64,000 nucleotides of DNA from Ailanthus altissimus (GCA_946807835.1 OX327703.1:9493501-9557500); one strand, 5' to 3'; shown: positions 1-9,505, numbered from the stretch's first letter. Numbers and translations: made by a program. The notes: generated by a model from the sequence alone, not told the origin.

Positions 1-495
1 GAAATCTGAATTTAGATGATTATAAGTGTTACAAGCTGGTATCTGTTTAATCCAGAACATGACCATTAAATGATTATGAAACATATCTGAAATACTTGAG
101 AGGTATAGAGGATAAATTTATATTTTATGGAGAAAATTTCTTACAAATGAAAGGATGCACATATTCAGACTCTCGTCTGATCTGGATGGTAGAAAGTCTA
201 CATCTAGTTATGTGTTTCTCTTTATCGGTACTGGAGCTAGTTAAAAATGTGTTATTAAATATCCATAGCTAATTCTATCTTGGAGGTAGAATATGTTGTA
301 GCTTGAGAAATCGGCAAAGAAAGTACTATGGATATTCAAGTTAAATGCAAAGCTTTGAATAGTTTCAAGCTCAGTGGATCCTATCCCACTATATTGCAAA
401 ATAACGGACATTTGCTCAAGCCAAGAAGCCATAGGCACACCAGTATTCTAATCATATGAACTCTGAATATCATATAATTAGAAAGTTCTTGTTAA
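1..495 (+). pseudogene. Ty1/copia RNase H fragment (element D)
   Basis: This is the 3' part of a copia polyprotein that is already open at the left edge of the window. Conceptual translation in shifting frames gives the end of the reverse transcriptase/RNase H region: a stretch resembling 'KYLRGIEDKFIFYG', a YSDS-like segment, then 'TSSYVF' and a segment ending in 'EYHIIRK', which corresponds to the conserved end of copia RNase H. It aligns by eye with the RNase H of element A (16285-16749, minus strand). Frameshifts and stops make it non-functional. It is joined at about 495-530 to an opposite-strand fragment of another copia element, without an LTR between them. Confidence 0.75.
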
Positions 496-731
496 CAAGA
501 GTTGTAACAAGAGTTGCTCAAGCCAAGGGACACAATTTGTCAAATAATGTTTTGGATATTATACTAATTATGTAATACAACTATTGTATTGCATATGAGA
601 ACTAAGTCAAGTTGTCCAACAAATTGAACTTGCAAGAAATCGTTATTTATTACTCTTAACATTACTTCTACAAGTTGTTTCATTCTGGTTTCTCTCAATC
701 CCTACAACATATCTCGTACCCAGCATGAACT
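496..731 (-). pseudogene. Ty1/copia protease-region fragment (element C, left part)
   Basis: Read on the minus strand, this stretch matches by eye the region just after the gag zinc knuckle of element B (about 25660-25920, plus strand). Shared nucleotide blocks include one around TGCAATACAATAGTTGTATT and one around AAATTGTGTC. It continues the minus-strand gag fragment at 2883-3283 and is separated from it only by the inserted solo LTR at 732-2882. The reading frame is broken throughout. Confidence 0.6.
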
Positions 732-2882
732 TGTTAGGGTTTGTGCTTATGCATCATCCCTGTTTGTATGAATATTTATTTGTAATATTTATACAATGAA
801 TATTTTATTAAATCGTTAATAACCTTTATTAAATGGTACTTAAGCTTGTAACATTATAGACAATGAATGATATGAATAAGTTTAGGTATGGTTTAAAGGA
901 GTTTAGACCAGGGCTAAGAGTTAGCAAAGCTGATAGTTATAAATACTAAGAGTTAGTAGGTTATAATAGCCAGCGAGATCTAAAAAGTTAGAACCTAACC
1001 TATAATGTGACAAAGACCTGAGAATCTACTAGTAATGACATAGTTGCAAAGAGTTGCAATAGACACTAAGAAATGTCATTATGTAAGTATCTTCTCAAAT
1101 AAAGAGTTCCTGATCTACGTTCACTAATGAGGATCTATCGGTGAAACACAATAAAGATTAGTGTATGTCTATATCTGTATTGTACAAATGATTATTCTTA
1201 GTTTAACTATAAGCTTGGTGGAAGCTTATATAGACATACAGGTATTCAGTTAGGACTGAATACTGAACAGACTCACGAGGACCCCAATAGATATCCTATG
1301 AAACCGTCAAAGGAAGGTCCTTTCGAGTTGAGTAGTATTTGTGGTCCTTCGATCTGAGCGCCATGGTGGGCTTGTGGTAGATCCACCATACTTTGGTTCC
1401 ACGTATGTTAGAGACCTTTCATGTTCTGACCGCTACGTGTCATTGGGTATGGTTCGATGCTCATGGAGTTTGGTGTGCGTAGATATGGGATCCGCCAGCT
1501 CACATAGATGGGTTGTATATCCGAAACTTCGAGATTGTATCTTGTAAAGTCTTATGGCCGTAAGCAATAAACCTGAGAAAAGAGTTTTCGACAGGTTCGA
1601 AAATTATAGCAAAAGTGTTTGTGTATATTATTCATTAAGATACGAATCTAGAGATAAAGTAATTGATGAAATTATCAGGATTTGACAGTAATGATCTATA
1701 TCCCATTCATCCAGGATATAATGATGGAAAGATTATACGAATATGTAGTAACCTCAACATGTGTGGTCTAACGCGCTAATTTGTAATATCCGTAACGTGT
1801 GCGTGGGGCATCGATCACGGTTGACGAATCAGGCGTAAACTTTAGGAGTCCCAAAATGAAATGTACTCTTTGAGCACTTGGGCAGCGTACCGTATTGAAT
1901 AGTTCAATACAGTAAAATCCAGCAATTTACTAAAGCTAATTTAACTAAAGTATATGATCAGATGGTGGGACCCACTTTAGGTTAACTTGGTAACCTAGTA
2001 AAGACATAAATGTAATTTCACTTAATGATTATTTAATTGTTAAATAATTCAAATAAATAATTATTTATTTAATTATTGAATAAATAATTTAAAATTAACT
2101 AAGGTTAAGAGTTAACTATTTTGTTAAGTTAGATTAACTATACTTAATGGTTAAGTAAAAGTTAACCTAACCATGGTTATATTAGTTAACTATGGTTAAA
2201 ATATTTAAATGTTCTTTAACCTAACTAAAGTTAAGTGTTAATTACAGTTAGAATATTTAAATATTAATTTAACCTAACTAAAGTTAAGAGTTAACTATGA
2301 TTAGGTTAGGTTGAATTCAAATTGAAATTAAGTGTCATAAAATAAAATTAAATTCATTTGTATAAATAAGACAAATGTAAATTAAATTCATTAAGTTTGT
2401 TAAGTTTTTGTTTTGCATAAATATTGCCAGCCATTACAAAGAAAGAAAAGAGAAATTGTTTTCTAATTAATGGATTCAAGAGTTGAATTCATTATTTTCT
2501 TTTATAAGGCATAAAACCAATTTAGCAAAATAGGTTTTGATTAATTGATTAAGTGTTAATCAAAAGAAAAAATCAAGAACATAAGTTTAAGTTGTTAAAC
2601 TTCTACTGGATCAAAGGCTTTCATTCTAGATAATCAAACCTACCATTGTTGATTACTAGAATTGACCAAAGACAACATTTCAGTGGACTTCAACAATTTT
2701 CATCCAAAGGCTTCAAGGGTTATTTCTCAATTTCGTTTCTGTTAATTGATTTAATATGTTATGATTGTGTTTACTGCAATGTTTTAAGCTTCCGCTGCTT
2801 CAATATATGTATGAGATATGTATATATTGTTGTTAAACACACGACCCACATGCAAACACCCTAGAATGGACAACTCCCAACA
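732..2882 (+). mobile_element. Solo LTR, copia family 1 (inserted in element C)
   Basis: An LTR of about 2.15 kb beginning TGTTAGGGTTTGTGCTTA and ending CTCCCAACA. It is flanked by GAACT (727-731) and GAATT (2883-2887), a target-site duplication with one mismatch. The flanking DNA on both sides belongs to the same minus-strand element C, so this is a solo LTR left by LTR-LTR recombination. Two more members lie on the minus strand at 44904-47074 and 61627-63791. The interior carries a block shared by all copia LTRs in this window (about 1250-1560) and a TATA box at 2361. Confidence 0.85.
2096..2370 (+). promoter_or_regulatory. LTR promoter: TTAACC/GGTTAA motif array and TATA box
   Basis: A TATA box (TATAAATAAG, 2361-2370) lies in the copia family 1 LTR. 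Immediately upstream, 2096-2315 is packed with variants of TTAAC, AGTTAA, GGTTAA and CCTAAC, including two near-identical units starting TTAACCTAACTAAAGTTAA (about 2217 and 2271). The same arrangement occurs on the minus strand in the LTRs at 45420-45700 and 62140-62430. The motifs resemble GT-1-type (GGTTAA) and MYB AC-type (ACCTAAC) plant elements, so I infer that this is the U3 promoter-enhancer. Factor binding is not shown. Confidence 0.6.
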
Positions 2883-3283
2883 GAATTGGCATCATATGCC
2901 CTATAAATGTCTATGCCTGTGAACCAAAAACATATAGGAGTCTTTCTGACTATTATAAGACTTTTAGGGTAAAGGGATTTCCAATACCCAACTTTACTGT
3001 AGCAGAAATACTTTCCATCTACTTTGCTCTCTTGTTGATCTTTAGATAAATGTTGCCTGGGTATCTGCCTCATCTTCTTCTTATCACACACCTGGTCTCT
3101 CCAGATATAATTGGAGTAGAAGATAAAGCACCCTGAACAAAAAGAGTCACACCCCCTCTATTTATATCCCTAAGAGAGGTGTTATCAGAAATACCTTGCT
3201 ATAAACTCTGATCAACAATAAATCCAAAATTTTCTGAATCCAGAATATTTTTGAGATTCATCTGTCAGTCGTAGTAATTTTTA
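2883..3283 (-). pseudogene. Copia gag fragment with internal deletion (element C)
   Basis: Minus-strand gag. The start codon at 3261-3259 is followed by a sequence resembling MNLKNILDSE, then quickly by NRGGVTLFV and a damaged CCHC zinc knuckle near 3010 (first Cys read as Tyr: 'KYFCYSKVGYWKS'). From start codon to zinc knuckle is only about 250 nt. In element A the same interval is about 700 nt, so most of the gag core is missing. Element B has the same shortened form. An in-frame stop and frameshifts are present. The leader that should precede gag is also deleted; gag is joined directly to mid-LTR sequence at about 3284. Confidence 0.7.
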
Positions 3284-4428
3284 GTACACTCTATATTACG
3301 GGACTCCCTAAGTCCACGCCCGATTCATCAAATGAATCTATTCTATGAGTTTGTGAACATTGCCCCCCCACACGTCATAGATATATAAATCAGCGCATTG
3401 AACTATGCAAGTTGAGGTTACAACGCATACGTATAGTCCTTCCGTCATGATATCCTGGATGTACGGGGATATAGATTATCAGTGTCAAATTCTCATGTGC
3501 TCATCCATGTCTTATCTTCAGACTTGTATCTCATTGAACAATATGTGCAAACTCCTTTGCCTTATTGTTTCACCATGGCGAAAACCCTTTCCCGGGATTA
3601 ATGCTTATGGCCATAAAACTTTTCGAGATACAATCTTGAAGCATCTGGATATCAAACTCCCTATGCAAGCTGACGGATCCCATATCGATACATACCGAAA
3701 ACCATAAGCATCAGATTATATGTAGCGACACCTAGTGGTCACACCATGAAAGGTCTGTGATATGCCTGAAACCAAAGTATAGTGGATTACTTACAAGCCC
3801 ACCGTGGCACTCAGGTTAAATGACCATGTATACTACTTAACTCGAGAGGACCATCCGTTAACGATTTACATAAGGTGTCTAACGGATGCCCTCGTGAGTC
3901 TGTCTTATATCCAGTCCTAACTGGATACTCATATGTCAATACGAGCTCCAAGCTCATAGTCGGCTAAGAATAACCATCTATACCCTATAGGTACGACATA
4001 TGCTGATCTATATTAAAAGGTATCCACCGATAGACCCGCATTAGTAGAAATAGATCAGGGACAATTATTTGATAACATACTTGTTCAACTGACATTTTCT
4101 GGCACCCGATTGCAACTCTTACAACTATGCAGTTACTAGCATATTCTCAGGTCTATGTCCCATTACAAACAAGGTTCCAACTCTTGGATATTCGCTAAGT
4201 ATTATAACCAGCTAACACTTAGCTGTGCTAATATTTAGCATTTATATCTCTCAGCGTGGCTAACTATGAGCCCTTATCTAAACTCCTTTAGATTTGATCT
4301 GAACTCCTTCAGATCGTACAATGTCTATAATGTTACATTGCATAGTACCATATTAATAGGTATTAGCGATTTAATGAGAATGTACACTTGTATAAATAGA
4401 CAAATATAAATACATTCAGGGATGGCAC
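3284..4428 (-). mobile_element. Copia LTR of element C, part 1 (interrupted by F)
   Basis: Minus-strand LTR sequence lacking its U5 end. It contains the block common to the copia LTRs here (about 3640-3930) and runs to the terminal GGGATGGCAC. The gypsy element F is inserted at this point, duplicating GGCAC (4424-4428). The last 25 bases of this LTR, reading TGTAAGG on the minus strand, lie beyond F at 12377-12401. Confidence 0.75.
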
Positions 4429-4594
4429 TGATAAGGGCAAATTTGTCATATATTTTCTCATGTTTTTATTATTGATATTTTATGATTTTATGAGAATAGA
4501 TGGCTATTTATGTACATTATTGTTATTTATAGGGACTTGAACGAAATTTAGCAAAAACAGGGACTAAAATGCAAAGTTTTCAAATTATGAGTCC

Positions 4595-4817
4595 AGCGCC
4601 CCCGCGCCACAAGTATTTTAGCCCCAGCTCTGAAATAGTGATCGAAATAAGAAAAACGACCTGCTTAAGTCGCGTCTAGCGCCCCAGCGCCGAAGAGTCA
4701 CCGCGCCAGCGGTGAAGCCGTTTTCATACAGCGCCCCAGCGCCAAGATCCCACCGCTCCAGCGGTGAAGGCTTTTTCACGCGTCGCCCTAGCGACAGATG
4801 CATAGCGCGCCAGCGGT
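4595..4817 (+). repeat. Array of GC-rich mini-dyads in U3 of element F
   Basis: At least seven words of about 14 nt, each two short GC-rich arms around a 4-nt centre usually ending CA: 4595-4608, 4678-4691, 4699-4714 (CACCGC-GCCA-GCGGTG), 4730-4743, 4751-4766 (CACCGC-TCCA-GCGGTG), 4782-4795 (GTCGC-CCTA-GCGAC) and 4804-4817. Spacers are AT-richer and unrelated. The arms differ between words but stay complementary to each other. The same array is repeated in the 3' LTR (about 11116-11338), where it would be in the transcript. Confidence 0.8.
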
Positions 4818-4870
4818 AGTGCGAGTCCTAGTCCGACGAGAATTGAGATTTTCAAGCTCATATCAATCCC

Positions 4871-4879
4871 TATATAAAG
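4871..4879 (+). promoter_or_regulatory. TATA box of F 5' LTR
   Basis: TATATAAAG preceded by CAATCCC, about 440 bp into the LTR and about 50 bp after the mini-dyad array. Transcription would start near 4900-4910, which puts the 594-bp duplication in R/U5, that is, in the transcribed leader. The matching box in the 3' LTR is at about 11392. Confidence 0.65.
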
Positions 4880-5023
4880 CCACTCGTTCCCAGCCTTCAA
4901 AAAAGAATCCAAGACGACCTAAGAGCACCAAGAATATAGAGCACGAGTCTTGGAGAGCAATAGGAGCTTAATTGAAGCAACTTTAGAGAGGAGTACAAGA
5001 CGTTCTTCGGCATCAAGAGTTCC

Positions 5024-6211
5024 TAGGCAGCGCAATTAAGAGCAATTCAACGTCTATATCGGTTTGCTAATAATTGTATCATGATTTATAATTATTTTTA
5101 CTGCTGTTCTCTTGTAGCCATGAGCTAACTTATTTTATAGGGTTAATATTTGAACTCAATATGTGTGCTTAATTGCCATATCTTTCGAATATTTAATAAA
5201 CTTAGTCCTTTATTATTTAAATTACTTGTGTTTAATGCTTCAATATATCTGGCCAATATATGGTGAATGAATTGGTAATATTATTGATAAACTCGGAAGA
5301 GGAATCATAATATTTAGACCTAGGTAATTTGATGCATGATTGTAGAGTAACATTCAATGTTGCATATGCAAGTTTCAATATAGGATAGGAATATACCTAA
5401 TTGGCATGTATGATCAATAAGACCTAATCTTAATGAATCTTAATTTATTACAAGTACCATAGGAATATAGGTATTTGGTAAATTAAGGTATACTTGCATG
5501 ACCTTGGAAGAGGCTTGTGAATACATTAGTGTCTTGATCAATAATAAAGACTAAGTGAGTTAAATATTAGAAGATTAATCATTAGAAACATATTGAGGGA
5601 TAATATTAATCCTAGGTTAGGCAGCGCAATTAAGAGCAATTCGACGTCTATATCGGTTTGCTAATAATTGTATCATGATTTATAATTATTTTTACTGCTG
5701 TTCTCTTGTAGCCATGAGCTAAACTTATTTTCTAGGGTTAATATTTGAACTCAATATGTGTGCTTAATTGCCATATCTTTCGAATATTTAATAAACTTAG
5801 TCTTTTATTATTTAAATTACTTGTGTTTAATGCTTCAATATATCTGGCCAATATATGGTGAATGAATTGGTAATATTTTGATAAACTCGGAAGAGGAATC
5901 AATATATTTAGACCTAGGTAATTTGATACATGATTGTAGAGTAACATTCAATGTTGCATATGCAAGTTTCAATTTAGGATAGGAATATACCTAATTGGCA
6001 TGTATGATCAATAAGACCTAATCTTAATGAATCTTAATTTATTACAAGTACCATAGAAATATAGGTATTTGGTAAATTAAGGTATACTTGCATGACCTTG
6101 GAAGAGGCTTGTGAATACATTAGTGTCTTGATCAATAATAAAGACTAAGTGAGTTAAATATTAGAGGATTAATCATTAAAAAGCATATTGAGGGATAATA
6201 TTAATCCTAGG
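5024..6211 (+). repeat. 594-bp tandem duplication in F 5' LTR
   Basis: Two direct copies, 5024-5617 and 5618-6211, each beginning TAGGCAGCGCAATTAAGAGC. The junction falls in a CCTAGG context that recurs at the unit ends. The two copies differ at about a dozen positions (for example TGATGCATG/TGATACATG, GCTAACTT/GCTAAACTT, TAGGAATAT/TAGAAATAT). The single copy in the 3' LTR (from 11545) is almost identical to the second copy. Confidence 0.9.
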
Positions 6212-6455
6212 TTTTCTCTACATTGCTATCTTTAAATCTCATCGCATTGTGTTTTTACTTTTATATTTTCTACATTCATTCTTAGGTTTTTATTTATCTG
6301 AATAATTATTAGGAAGATATAATTTTAGTAATTGGTTAAAAAGAAAACATTATCCCTGTGGGTTCGACATCTGACTAATTAGTCTCTTTATTACTTGCAT
6401 ACGATAGTGTATACTTGCACTTAATTTATGATATAGAAATATCGCATCAAGTTTT

Positions 6456-6473
6456 TGGCGCCGTTGCCGGGGA
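6456..6473 (+). other. Primer binding site, tRNA-Asp type
   Basis: TGGCGCCGTTGCCGGGGA starts 6 nt after the 5' LTR. It is complementary to the 3' end of plant tRNA-Asp and is the primer site characteristic of Athila-like gypsy elements. Confidence 0.9.
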
Positions 6474-6589
6474 TAATTATCTACTTTTTCACCAATATTA
6501 ATACCAATCTTTCTAGCTTTTACTTCAGAATTTTTTTTATTTATTTATTTTTTTCTTAATTTAGTTTTACTTTCTTTCTTACGAGGTAC

Positions 6590-7603
6590 ATGCGAAGATC
6601 GAAAAGTGAAGACTTGATTTCTTTTGATCCAGAGATTGAAAGAACTTTAAGAAGAATTAGAAGAGAGCAAAATCAAGTTAACACCATGGAAGATCAAGTA
6701 CCAATTGCACCTGACAATGAAGCAAGACCACTAAGGGAGTATACTATTCCCTTAGTCAATGGAATCCATTCAAGCATTCAAAGACCAACTGTTCAAGCTA
6801 ACAACTTTGAGATCAAGCCAAGCACGATTCAAATGCTCAAGGATTCGGTACAATTTAGTGGACTACCCAATGACGATCCAAACATGCACATCATCAACTT
6901 CTTGGAGATATTTGATACATTCAAGTACAATGGGGTGTCCGATGATGCAATCCGTCTAAGATTGTTTCCCTTTTCCTTGAGAGACAAAGCAAAAAGTTGG
7001 CTGCTATCACTTCCATCTGGATCCATAGCTACATGGGAGAATCTTGCACAAAAGTTCCTCGCCAAATTCTTTCCACTTGCTAAAACTGTCAAGATGAGGA
7101 ACGACATCACATCATTCCTACAACTAGATGGAGAATCTCTTTATGAGGCATGGGAGAGATACAAGGATATGCAAAGAAAATGTCCTCATCATGGAGTTCC
7201 GAAGTGGTTGCTTGTACAAACATTTTACAATGGATTAGCCGGTCAATTCAGAACGATAGTAGATGCTGCAGTTGGAGGAGCACTCATGAACAAATCCACT
7301 GATGAAGCTTATGATCTACTAGATGAGATGGCATCCAATGCCTATCAATGGCCCACCGAAAGGTCAACCACAAGAAAGATCGCTGGATTACATGAAGTAG
7401 ACACTTTGACTACATTATCTGCCCAAGTCAACCTCTTGACCAAACAATTAAGCAACTTGGGAGTTAATGCTATCAAGAGTCAACCCATCACTTGCGATTT
7501 CTGTGGAAGCAATCATGCTAATGGACAATGCATGGAGACTGCTCAATATGTAGGGGACTTTAACCGCAACAATCCCAATTCTAATTTTTACAATCCTGGA
7601 TAG
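6590..7603 (+). CDS. gag: Gag protein of Athila-like element F (ends at amber codon)
   Basis: A 337-codon open frame beginning MRRSKSEDLISFDPEIERTL, the usual type of start for Athila/Tat gag. Residues about 85-220 form the retrotransposon Gag domain ('LFPFSLRDKAKSWL', 'LAQKFLAKFFP', 'ESLYEAWERYKDM', 'WLLVQTFYNGL'). A short zinc-knuckle-like motif, CDFCGSNHANGQC (CX2CX3HX4C), lies near residue 304. Gag would form the cytoplasmic particle that packages element RNA. The frame stops at TAG (7601-7603) in the context 'NPG-stop-RNHPNFSW', where relatives usually carry Trp, so a TGG to TAG change is likely. The same frame then continues open into the protease region. The ATG follows the primer site by about 115 nt of T-rich leader. 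Confidence 0.9.
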   Translation: MRRSKSEDLISFDPEIERTLRRIRREQNQVNTMEDQVPIAPDNEARPLREYTIPLVNGIHSSIQRPTVQANNFEIKPSTIQMLKDSVQFSGLPNDDPNMHIINFLEIFDTFKYNGVSDDAIRLRLFPFSLRDKAKSWLLSLPSGSIATWENLAQKFLAKFFPLAKTVKMRNDITSFLQLDGESLYEAWERYKDMQRKCPHHGVPKWLLVQTFYNGLAGQFRTIVDAAVGGALMNKSTDEAYDLLDEMASNAYQWPTERSTTRKIAGLHEVDTLTTLSAQVNLLTKQLSNLGVNAIKSQPITCDFCGSNHANGQCMETAQYVGDFNRNNPNSNFYNPG

Positions 7604-9169
7604 AGAAATCACCCAAACTTCTCATGGAGCAACAATAATCAAGGACAGTATTCCAAAGCTCCTCCTGGCTTCCAAACACAAATTCAGCAAGAGAAGAAAC
7701 CAGACATTGAAGACATGCTCCTGCAATACATGAAGAAAACAGATGCACTCTTTCAAAGTCAAGCAGCTTCACTTAGAGCCTTGGAGAATCAAGTAGGACA
7801 ACTTGCTACAGCAATAAACAATCGACCTCAAGGAACTCTACCAAGCAACACCGAAGTCAATCCAAAAGGAAGTGTACAGCAGTGCCAAGCCATCTCCCTA
7901 AGAAGTGGTAAAATCTTACATGACAATACTCCTCAACCACATCTTTCAGAGATGATAGAGAAGGAAAAAGAAACAATGGTCCAGCAAGATGGCGTGTAAC
8001 CATATAGACCACCTATACCATTTCCTCAGAGATTACAGCAGCTAAGAAGTCAAGAGAAAAGTGCTGAGACACAAAAAAGCATAGAAACTAGTATTCAAGT
8101 ACAAGAACAGAAAAGTGAAAATGCAGCAGAAGATACTAGTAGCAATCCGCAGAAGCAACCTACGCAGTCATTCACTCCACCACCTCCATTTCCTCAGAGG
8201 CTGCAAAAGAAGAAACTAGATAAGCAATTTTCTAAATTTCTTGATATTTTTAAGAAATTACATATTAATCTTCCTTTTGCAGATGCACTGGAGCAAATGC
8301 CAAGCTATGTGAGATTTATGAAGGACATCTTATCAAAGAAGAGAAGAATAGATGACTTCGAGACTGTGGCCCTGACAGAAGAGTGTAGCGCCATCCTCCT
8401 AAAGAAGCTACCTCCAAAGCTCAAAGATCCTGGGAGCTTCACCATACCATGCTCAATTGGAAATTATGATTTTGGGAAAGCACTTTGTGATCTGGGAGCT
8501 AGCATCAATCTTATGCCATTGTCCATGTATAAAACGTTGGGACTGAAAGAAGCCAAACCAATAAATATCACACTTCAGTTAGCAGATCGTTCTCTCACCT
8601 ATCCTAAGGGATTAATTGAAGATGTGTTGGTTAAGGTCGATAAATTCATCTTCCCTGCCGATTTCATTGTTTTGGATATGGAAGAAGACAAGGAGATCCC
8701 AATCATCCTTGGAAGACCTTTCCTAGCCACTGGAAGAACAATTATTGATGTGCAAAAAGGGGAGTTGACCATGAGAGTACAAGAGGATACAGTCACTTTT
8801 AAGGTCTTCAAGGAGATCAAATTACCAGCTGAAAATGAAGATTGTTTCTGCATTAATGTAGTGCATCCAGGCGTTAAGCAAATTAAAGATATGGAGACAT
8901 TGGATCCTCACATCCGAAAAAGAGCATTGAAGCATAGGAAGGCAAGAGAGAAGAAGAAAAAGCAGCATCACGACGAAGCAAGCAAAGAGAAAGAAAAGGA
9001 AGAACCATCTCCCCGGTCTAAGATTAAAGTCTTTCCGGAGAGACATAAGGAGAATGCAGCAAAAGATATTACCCAAGGTTTAATTGCAAAAATATGGAAG
9101 CCGAAAAAGAAGAAAGCTAGCAAAATCACTTACTCAAATGCTTCCACCAGCATCTTTGATCCACCATAA
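7604..9169 (+). pseudogene. pro: Gag C-terminus and aspartic protease of F, same frame, one further stop
   Basis: Continues the gag frame without a shift: a Gln-rich linker (7604-7996), a TAA stop at 7997-7999 (probably a former Gln codon), then an open frame to 9169. A PPxPFPQRLQ motif occurs twice (about 8004 and 8189). The retropepsin-like domain starts near 8420. Its active-site motif is CDLGASINLMPLSMY (DLGAS in place of DTGAS, as is usual in Athila/Tat), and a later segment reads 'IILGRPFLATGR'. The C-terminus is Lys-rich. The enzyme would cleave the polyprotein in the particle. Together with gag this is one frame of about 860 codons with two nonsense codons. No RT, RNase H or integrase follows. 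Confidence 0.85.
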
Positions 9170-9308
9170 AAGAAAAGAAAGCCCCGTCAAGCCGATGACG
9201 TTAAATCAAGCGCTACTTGGGAGGCAACCCAAGGAAAATATTATTATTATTATCATTTTTTTTTATTTTTTCAGCATTTAAAAAAAAAAAAAAAAAACCA
9301 AGACTTTC

Positions 9309-9505
9309 AGCGCTCCAGCGGCATAACATGGCGTGGCAGCGACAGAAAAATCGAGACACCACCGCCCCCGCGGTACAAGCACCATCGCGCCAGCGTAAAT
9401 TCCAGTAACTGTGCAGAAATCAGCCTTCAGCGCTGCAGCGACATACAATTACCGCGGCAGCGCCAGAACATCGCCCCAGCGACAGAGAGTCAGCGCAGCA
9501 GCGAA
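9309..9505 (+). repeat. Second array of GC-rich mini-dyads (3' UTR of F)
   Basis: Eight words of the same type as in U3: 9309-9322 (AGCGCTCCAGCGGC), about 9329-9343, 9361-9374 (ACCGC-CCCC-GCGGT), 9384-9397, 9429-9442 (contains the perfect palindrome CGCTGCAGCG), 9451-9464 (ACCGC-GGCA-GCGCC), 9470-9483 (ATCGC-CCCA-GCGAC) and 9492-9505. The words are about 20-45 nt apart. Confidence 0.8.

Larger units (their letters stand above)
4429..6449 (+). repeat. 5' LTR of element F (2021 bp, with internal duplication)
   Basis: Begins TGATAAGGGCAAATTTGTC and ends ATATCGCATCA. It is 594 bp longer than the 3' LTR (1427 bp), exactly accounted for by the tandem duplication at 5024-6211. Outside that, I see single-base differences to the 3' LTR at about 4789 (T/C), near the start of the second copy (C/T) and near 6373 (T/C). 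Confidence 0.9.

Noticed and set aside
2646..2864. 72-codon frame in the family 1 LTR, also open at 45140-44922
   Set aside because: The third copy (minus strand, about 61870-61640) appears to be broken by frameshifts or stops, and similarity is no higher than in the surrounding non-coding LTR. It is nucleotide conservation, not a gene.
7601..7603. Programmed readthrough of the gag amber codon
   Set aside because: The context GGA-TAG-AGA is not a known readthrough context, and relatives have Trp here. A simple point mutation is likelier.
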